Positions 24,508 to 32,273 of a stretch of 32,273 nucleotides of DNA are shown here, one piece after another. The stretch's first letter is position 1. Each line of letters begins with the position of its first letter. The stretch lies in NCBI GenBank assembly GCA_913053235.1, contig CAJXFT010000016.1, positions 1-32,273 of the forward strand, written 5' to 3'. Position numbers and translations under genes: made by a program. A model generated the notes under the pieces. The model had not been told where the DNA came from. It was given only the letters and a program-made list of their open reading frames with translations, and did not search any database. The DNA is from an uncultured Alphaproteobacteria bacterium (GTDB taxonomy: Bacteria; Pseudomonadota; Alphaproteobacteria; UBA828).

Positions 24508-26361
24508 ATGAGCATCGATTTTGCACCGCAGCAATGGGAAGAGACCAAACCCCGCATTACCGTTATCGGCGTCGGCGGCGCCGGCGGCAACGCCGTCAAC
24601 AACATGATCAATGGCGGATTGGAGGGTGTCGAATTCGTTGTCGCCAACACCGATTCGCAATCGCTTCAGCAATCCCTGTCGGAACAACGCATCCAACTTG
24701 GCGTCAATGTCACGCACGGCCTGGGCGCCGGCGCGCGGCCCGATATCGGGCGCGTCGCGGCCGAGGAGGCGCTCGACGATATTCAACAATATCTCGAAGC
24801 CAACAATATGGTGTTCATCGCCGCCGGCATGGGCGGCGGCACCGGCACCGGCGCCGCGCCGATCATCGCCCGCGCGGCGCGCGAGCAAGGCATCCTCACC
24901 GTCGGCGTGGTCACCAAGCCGTTCCAGTTCGAAGGCGTTCAGCGCATGCGCCTCGCCGAGGAGGGGCTGCGCGAGTTGCAGCAATATGTCGATACGCTGA
25001 TCGTCATCCCCAATCAAAACCTGTTCCGTGTCGCCAACGAGCACACCACCTTCGCGGCCGCCTTCAATCTCGCCGATGAAGTGCTCCATGCCGGCGTGCG
25101 CGGCGTCACCGATCTGATGGTGAGCCCCGGCCTGATCAATTTGGATTTCGCCGATATCCGCACCGTGATGGGCGAGATGGGCAAGGCGATGATGGGCACC
25201 GGCGAAGCGGAAGGCGAAAACCGCGCCATCGAGGCGGCCGAGGCGGCGATCAACAATCCGCTCCTCGACAATGCCTCCATCGAAGGCGCGCGCGGCGTCC
25301 TCATCAACGTGACCGGCGGCTCCGACGTCACCCTGATGGAGGTCGACGAAGCGGCCACGCGCATCTGCCAGGAAGTCGACACCGACGCCAACATCATCTT
25401 CGGCACCTCGATGTCGAGCGATCTTGAAGGGCAAATGCGGGTCGCCGTAATCGCCACCGGCATCGACGCCGATTTGGCGCTCGAGCCGGTGCCGGTGCCC
25501 TCGGACAAGGTGCATGTCCTCGGTATCAGCAACCGCAAGGGCGGCGACCGGCCGGCCTCGGGCGCCATGGGTGCGGCCGAACAAAGCGCGCCGGAAGCGA
25601 TGGTTGGCGAAACCGAAACGCCGCACCAGGATGGCGCGGCCGATATCGCCGCCGAGGCGGATGATGGCGGATCGGCCGATGCCGGCACCGCCGTCGCGCT
25701 CAACAGCGTCGAGCAGAGTTTCGAGAATGTCGAAGCGCCGGCGCAGCCGGGCGAAGCCGGGCAAGCCCCGGAACCGGTCCTGGTCGAAAATTCGCCGCCT
25801 GTGCGCAAGACCGTGTCGGCATCTACGTCGGGCGGTGTGCGGGCCAATGTCGTCACCCGCAAGGAACGGCCGGAAGCGGTCGCGCCGAGCCCCGTCGAGC
25901 CCACTACCGAGGCCAAGCCGGGCAACGCCGAAGTGCCGCCCGAAACCGCGCCCGCAGCGCCGGCCAAGGCCGATACCGTCAGCATCGGTTTCATCGCGTC
26001 ACCTCCCGTGACGCCGGGCCAGGAATCTGCGGCCGGGCTTGAGGAGACGGCCGATCCGTTCCGCGTGGCGAGCATGGAAAATGCCGGCAACAGCGGCAAG
26101 AAGCGCGGGCCGTCGCTGTTCGAGCGCATGACCGGAAGCGGCAGGGCGCGGCGGGAAACGGCGGACAAAAAGCCGGCACGTGGCGAAACCGCGCGCCAGC
26201 GGACGGCGCCACCGGCGGCGCAAAAACCGGCGCGCGAGGCCGCCGGCAAGGAACCGACCTTCGAAAACATTCCGCAAACCGCACAACCTATTGCGGATAT
26301 GAACTCGATAGAGGATGATCCGTTGGAGATTCCGGCTTTTCTACGGCGCCAAGCAAATTAG
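24508..26361 (+). CDS. ftsZ: Cell division GTPase FtsZ with long C-terminal linker
   Basis: FtsZ is the tubulin-like GTPase that forms the cytokinetic ring. The GTPase/polymerisation domain (about 14-320) has the [14 protein letters not shown] loop, the tubulin signature GGGTGTG at 109-115, and the T7 loop [11 protein letters not shown] needed for GTP hydrolysis. The protein is 617 residues, against about 383 in E. coli. The excess is an intrinsically disordered linker (about 320-600) rich in Ala, Pro and Glu, turning basic near its end ([15 protein letters not shown]). It ends with the conserved tail [11 protein letters not shown] that binds FtsA and other partners. Long linkers are usual in alphaproteobacteria. 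The start has GGAGG 5 bases upstream. Confidence 0.97.
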   Translation: MSIDFAPQQWEETKPRITVIGVGGAGGNAVNNMINGGLEGVEFVVANTDSQSLQQSLSEQRIQLGVNVTHGLGAGARPDIGRVAAEEALDDIQQYLEANNMVFIAAGMGGGTGTGAAPIIARAAREQGILTVGVVTKPFQFEGVQRMRLAEEGLRELQQYVDTLIVIPNQNLFRVANEHTTFAAAFNLADEVLHAGVRGVTDLMVSPGLINLDFADIRTVMGEMGKAMMGTGEAEGENRAIEAAEAAINNPLLDNASIEGARGVLINVTGGSDVTLMEVDEAATRICQEVDTDANIIFGTSMSSDLEGQMRVAVIATGIDADLALEPVPVPSDKVHVLGISNRKGGDRPASGAMGAAEQSAPEAMVGETETPHQDGAADIAAEADDGGSADAGTAVALNSVEQSFENVEAPAQPGEAGQAPEPVLVENSPPVRKTVSASTSGGVRANVVTRKERPEAVAPSPVEPTTEAKPGNAEVPPETAPAAPAKADTVSIGFIASPPVTPGQESAAGLEETADPFRVASMENAGNSGKKRGPSLFERMTGSGRARRETADKKPARGETARQRTAPPAAQKPAREAAGKEPTFENIPQTAQPIADMNSIEDDPLEIPAFLRRQAN

Positions 26362-26403
26362 CCGCCAAAGCGCCCGAGAAACACGAGGAATTGGCCGTAA
26401 CAT

Positions 26404-26414
26404 TTTGTAACAAA
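26404..26414. repeat. Palindrome TTTGT-A-ACAAA after ftsZ
   Basis: A perfect 5+1+5 inverted repeat 42 bases after the ftsZ stop and immediately upstream of the candidate lpxC promoter; a possible binding site. Confidence 0.3.
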
Positions 26415-26421
26415 GAGTGAT

Positions 26422-26450
26422 TTGAGTGCTTCGGAGGGGGCTGCTACAAC
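26422..26450 (+). promoter_or_regulatory. Candidate lpxC promoter
   Basis: TTGAGT (26422-26427) and TACAAC (26445-26450) are 17 bp apart, each 4/6 to sigma70 consensus. The perfect stem-loop at 26428-26461 overlaps the spacer and -10 box. The match is moderate. Confidence 0.35.
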
Positions 26451-26461
26451 CCCTCCGAAGC
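26428..26461. repeat. Perfect 12-bp inverted repeat between ftsZ and lpxC
   Basis: GCTTCGGAGGGG (26428-26439) and CCCCTCCGAAGC (26450-26461) are exactly complementary with a 10-base loop. No T-run follows on either strand, so an intrinsic terminator is unlikely. It may be an operator or an mRNA structure separating ftsZ and lpxC expression. Confidence 0.6.
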
Positions 26462-26480
26462 GACTCGGAGTCGGTGATTC
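26462..26480. promoter_or_regulatory. Three GANTC sites upstream of lpxC
   Basis: GACTC (26462), GAGTC (26468) and GATTC (26476) fall within 19 bp; the first two form the palindrome CGACTCGGAGTCG. They lie 44-62 bases before the lpxC start. GANTC is the CcrM methylation target in alphaproteobacteria. Confidence 0.5.
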
Positions 26481-26523
26481 GCATATTATGCCAGCACCGC
26501 CGGAGTTGCTTAGCGGCCGTGGA

Positions 26524-27471
26524 ATGGAAAGTTCGGTTTTGATCAGACAAATGCAACGCACCTTGAAAGCGCCGATACACTGCACCGGCGCCGGCCTTCA
26601 TAGCAACGCCAAGGTATCGATGACCCTCGGTCCGGCGGCGCCCGGCACGGGCGTAGTGTTTCGCCGCACGGATTTGGCGACGGATGCCGGAATTGAGGCG
26701 CATCACGACAATATCGTCGATTCGCGGCTGTGTACGACGATCGGCAACGGCAACGGGTTGTCGGTTGGCACGATCGAACATTTAATGGCGGCGTTCGCCG
26801 GTTGCGGCGTCGATAATGCCATCGTCGAATTGACCGGCGCCGAGGTTCCGATCATGGACGGCAGTGCGCGCGCCTTCGTCTTCCTGATCGAATGCGCCGG
26901 CATCGTCGAGCAAAATGCGCCGCGCCGCGCCATCCAGGTGCTCAAGGACATCTCCGTCGGCAATGAAAATCGCTGGGCTTCCATTTCGCCGGCGCAAAAT
27001 TTCTCGCTGCATTGTGAAATTGTCTTCGACCATCACGCCATAGGCGCGCAATCGTTCGACTATGATTCGCGGCTGTCCTCGTTCGAGGATGAACTCAGCA
27101 GTGCGCGTACCTTCTGCCTCGCCGCCGATGTCGAGGAAATGCGCGCCGCCGGGCTGGCGCTGGGCGGCTCGCTCGACAACGCCGTGGTCATCGGTGAGCA
27201 CGGTTTGCTGAATGACGAGGGCCTGCGTTTCGAGACCGAATTTGCCCGCCACAAGGCGCTCGATCTGATCGGCGATCTCAGCCTCGCCGGGGCGCCGCTG
27301 TTGGCCCATGTCGAGAGCCATTGCGCCGGACATGCGATGAACCATCAATTGCTCGATGCGCTGCTCGACGACGGGACGGCGTGGTGCTGGACCGATACCG
27401 ACGCGGACGGCGCCGAGCGCATGGATGCGGCGGTGCAGGTGCGTCTGGCGGTGGCGGCGGCCAGCACCTAA
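26524..27471 (+). CDS. lpxC: UDP-3-O-acyl-GlcNAc deacetylase LpxC
   Basis: LpxC is the zinc deacetylase that commits precursor to lipid A. From ATG 26524 the protein has 315 residues, close to the usual 300-305. It shows the N-terminal QRTLKAPIHCTGAGLHSN, the zinc-site motif TIEHLMAAF, IMDGSARAF, HKALDLIGDLSLAG (second zinc His plus Asp) and HCAGHAMNHQLL with the catalytic His. The track's TTG at 26422 would add 34 residues that run across the 12-bp stem-loop, which is unlikely. ATG 26488 and ATG 26551 are other options, and none has a clear ribosome site. It follows ftsZ after 162 bases, as in many proteobacteria, but probably has its own promoter. Confidence 0.93.
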   Translation: MESSVLIRQMQRTLKAPIHCTGAGLHSNAKVSMTLGPAAPGTGVVFRRTDLATDAGIEAHHDNIVDSRLCTTIGNGNGLSVGTIEHLMAAFAGCGVDNAIVELTGAEVPIMDGSARAFVFLIECAGIVEQNAPRRAIQVLKDISVGNENRWASISPAQNFSLHCEIVFDHHAIGAQSFDYDSRLSSFEDELSSARTFCLAADVEEMRAAGLALGGSLDNAVVIGEHGLLNDEGLRFETEFARHKALDLIGDLSLAGAPLLAHVESHCAGHAMNHQLLDALLDDGTAWCWTDTDADGAERMDAAVQVRLAVAAAST

Positions 27472-27564
27472 GCCTTATCTCACGCCCACCTGCTCGGGTT
27501 TTGCTGTAAGAAATTTTGGCGCGACATCCCTCCCCTCGCCGGCCGGGCATGATATAGTCGCGCC

Positions 27565-27581
27565 GATTCAAGCATCGAGTC
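27565..27581. promoter_or_regulatory. Two GANTC sites just upstream of bamD
   Basis: GATTC (27565) and GAGTC (27577) lie within 25 bases of the bamD ATG. A TATAGT at 27553-27558 is a possible -10 box, but no acceptable -35 box is at the right distance. Confidence 0.35.
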
Positions 27582-27588
27582 CGGGACC

Positions 27589-28422
27589 ATGCCTCTCGCC
27601 TTAACCTATCGCCGCTCTTCAATTTTGCGCGCCCTCGCCTGCGCCCTCACCATGTCGGTGTTTCTCGCCGCCTGCGCGGATGACGAGGATGTTTACAACG
27701 AACAGCCCGTCGAAGACCTCTACAACGACGCCATGGACGAATTGCTGGACGGCTCCTATATCGACGCCGCCAAGGGGTTTGACGAGGTCGAACGCCAGCA
27801 TCCCTATTCGGTGTGGGCAACCCGGGCGCAAATCATGGCCGCCTATGCCTATTACGAAAACAATGATTACGACGAATCGATCATTTCCGCCGGCCGCTTC
27901 ATCAAACTGCACCCCGGTCACCGCGATGTCGCCTATGCCTATTACCTGAACGCCGTTTCCTATTACGAGCAGATTTCGGACGTCGCGCGCGATCAGCAAA
28001 TAACCGAGCTGGCGCTGCTGTCGCTTGAGGAATTGGTGCGCCGTTTTCCGGACTCGTCATATTCGCGTGACGCCCGCCTCAAGATAGATCTCACGCGCGA
28101 TCATCTGGCCGGCAAGGAAATGAGCATCGGCCGCTATTATTTGAAACGCACCAATTACGTCGCCGCGGTCAACCGCTTTCGCCGCGTGATCGAGCGTTTT
28201 CAAACCACCAGCCATGTGCCGGAAGCGCTGCACAGATTGGTGGAAGCCTATCTGGCGCTGGGTGTCGCGCATGAAGCCCAGGCGGCGGCGGCGGTGCTGG
28301 GACATAATTTCCCGGGCAGTGAGTGGTATATCGACAGCTATGCCCTGTTGGAAGGAGTCGATCTGCGCCCGGCCGCCGACGAAGATTCCTGGATCGGCCG
28401 CACCTTCGATTCGATTTTCTGA
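27589..28422 (+). CDS. bamD: Outer membrane assembly lipoprotein BamD (ComL)
   Basis: BamD is the essential lipoprotein of the BAM complex that inserts beta-barrel proteins in the outer membrane. The 277-residue protein has a lipoprotein signal (RRSSILRALACALTMSVFLAAC) with lipidated Cys29 followed by Ala, consistent with outer membrane sorting. After it come about five TPR-like helix pairs, including EDLYNDAMDELLDGSYIDAA, GFDEVERQHPYS, FIKLHPGHRDVAYAYYL and FPDSSYSRDARLK. ATG 27589 gives a normal signal peptide, though no strong ribosome site is visible. It follows lpxC by 117 bases, in which I see no clear terminator, and precedes recN by 33 bases. Confidence 0.95.
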   Translation: MPLALTYRRSSILRALACALTMSVFLAACADDEDVYNEQPVEDLYNDAMDELLDGSYIDAAKGFDEVERQHPYSVWATRAQIMAAYAYYENNDYDESIISAGRFIKLHPGHRDVAYAYYLNAVSYYEQISDVARDQQITELALLSLEELVRRFPDSSYSRDARLKIDLTRDHLAGKEMSIGRYYLKRTNYVAAVNRFRRVIERFQTTSHVPEALHRLVEAYLALGVAHEAQAAAAVLGHNFPGSEWYIDSYALLEGVDLRPAADEDSWIGRTFDSIF

Positions 28423-28455
28423 TTGGCTGTCACCGAGCAGCGGGGATAATGACCC

Positions 28456-32237
<3,782 letters not shown>

Positions 32238-32273
32238 TTAGAACCCATGCGCCCATTGGCGGCGGCCGATGGA

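Noticed and set aside
24406-25764. 452-residue minus-strand ORF opposite ftsZ
   Set aside because: Antisense to the conserved FtsZ GTPase domain; Asp/His/Gly-rich shadow composition.
26422-26523. N-terminal extension of lpxC from TTG 26422
   Set aside because: It would read through the 12-bp inverted repeat and GANTC cluster and adds residues absent from LpxC proteins.

Overview
The window reads as a chromosomal segment of a GC-rich alphaproteobacterium, plausibly Rhodospirillales-like, although I cannot name a genus. The grounds are: a complete division and cell wall (dcw) cluster in the order mraZ to ftsZ, continuing into lpxC, bamD, recN and ligA; a long FtsZ with an Ala/Pro/Glu-rich linker and a terminal peptide ending PAFLRRQAN; meso-diaminopimelate-type MurE; and GANTC (CcrM-type) sites clustered upstream of several genes. 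I see no plasmid, phage, insertion sequence, CRISPR or tRNA features.

Layout. Bases 95-1587 (minus strand) hold mlaA and mlaC, an outer membrane lipid-asymmetry pair joined by an ATGA overlap. Bases 1588-2157 are an AT-richer non-coding stretch with several palindromes and repeats. Bases 2158-4194 (minus) encode an EF-G-like GTPase that lacks residues normally needed for GTP hydrolysis. On the plus strand follow djlA (TerB plus J domain), an EamA-type permease and a cytoplasmic AmpD-like amidase, then the RNase P RNA gene (about 6934-7358). A 430-bp regulatory region (7359-7786) precedes mraZ.

From 7787 to 26361 runs the dcw cluster: mraZ, rsmH, ftsL, ftsI, murE, murF, mraY, murD, ftsW, murG, murC, murB, ddl, ftsQ, ftsA, ftsZ. 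Most junctions from rsmH to ddl are 4-base ATGA overlaps, which implies one long, translationally coupled transcript. The Mur enzymes build UDP-MurNAc-pentapeptide, MraY and MurG turn it into lipid II, and FtsW/FtsI polymerise and cross-link it at a septum organised by FtsZ, FtsA, FtsQ and FtsL. Downstream, lpxC (lipid A synthesis) and bamD (outer membrane protein assembly) link the cluster to outer membrane growth, and recN-ligA form an overlapping DNA repair/replication pair.

The gene content is conventional, and I found no convincing undescribed protein system. The most interesting signals are regulatory. They are four 10-bp-phased TGGNN-type boxes lying across a good sigma70 promoter upstream of mraZ (a probable MraZ autoregulatory operator), a 10-mer TTATTTGAAA repeated three times in the same region, GANTC triplets upstream of mlaA and lpxC, a perfect 12-bp stem-loop upstream of lpxC, and probable TTG starts for mlaA, mraZ and murE. 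Long antisense ORFs in the track are GC-driven shadows and are not annotated.
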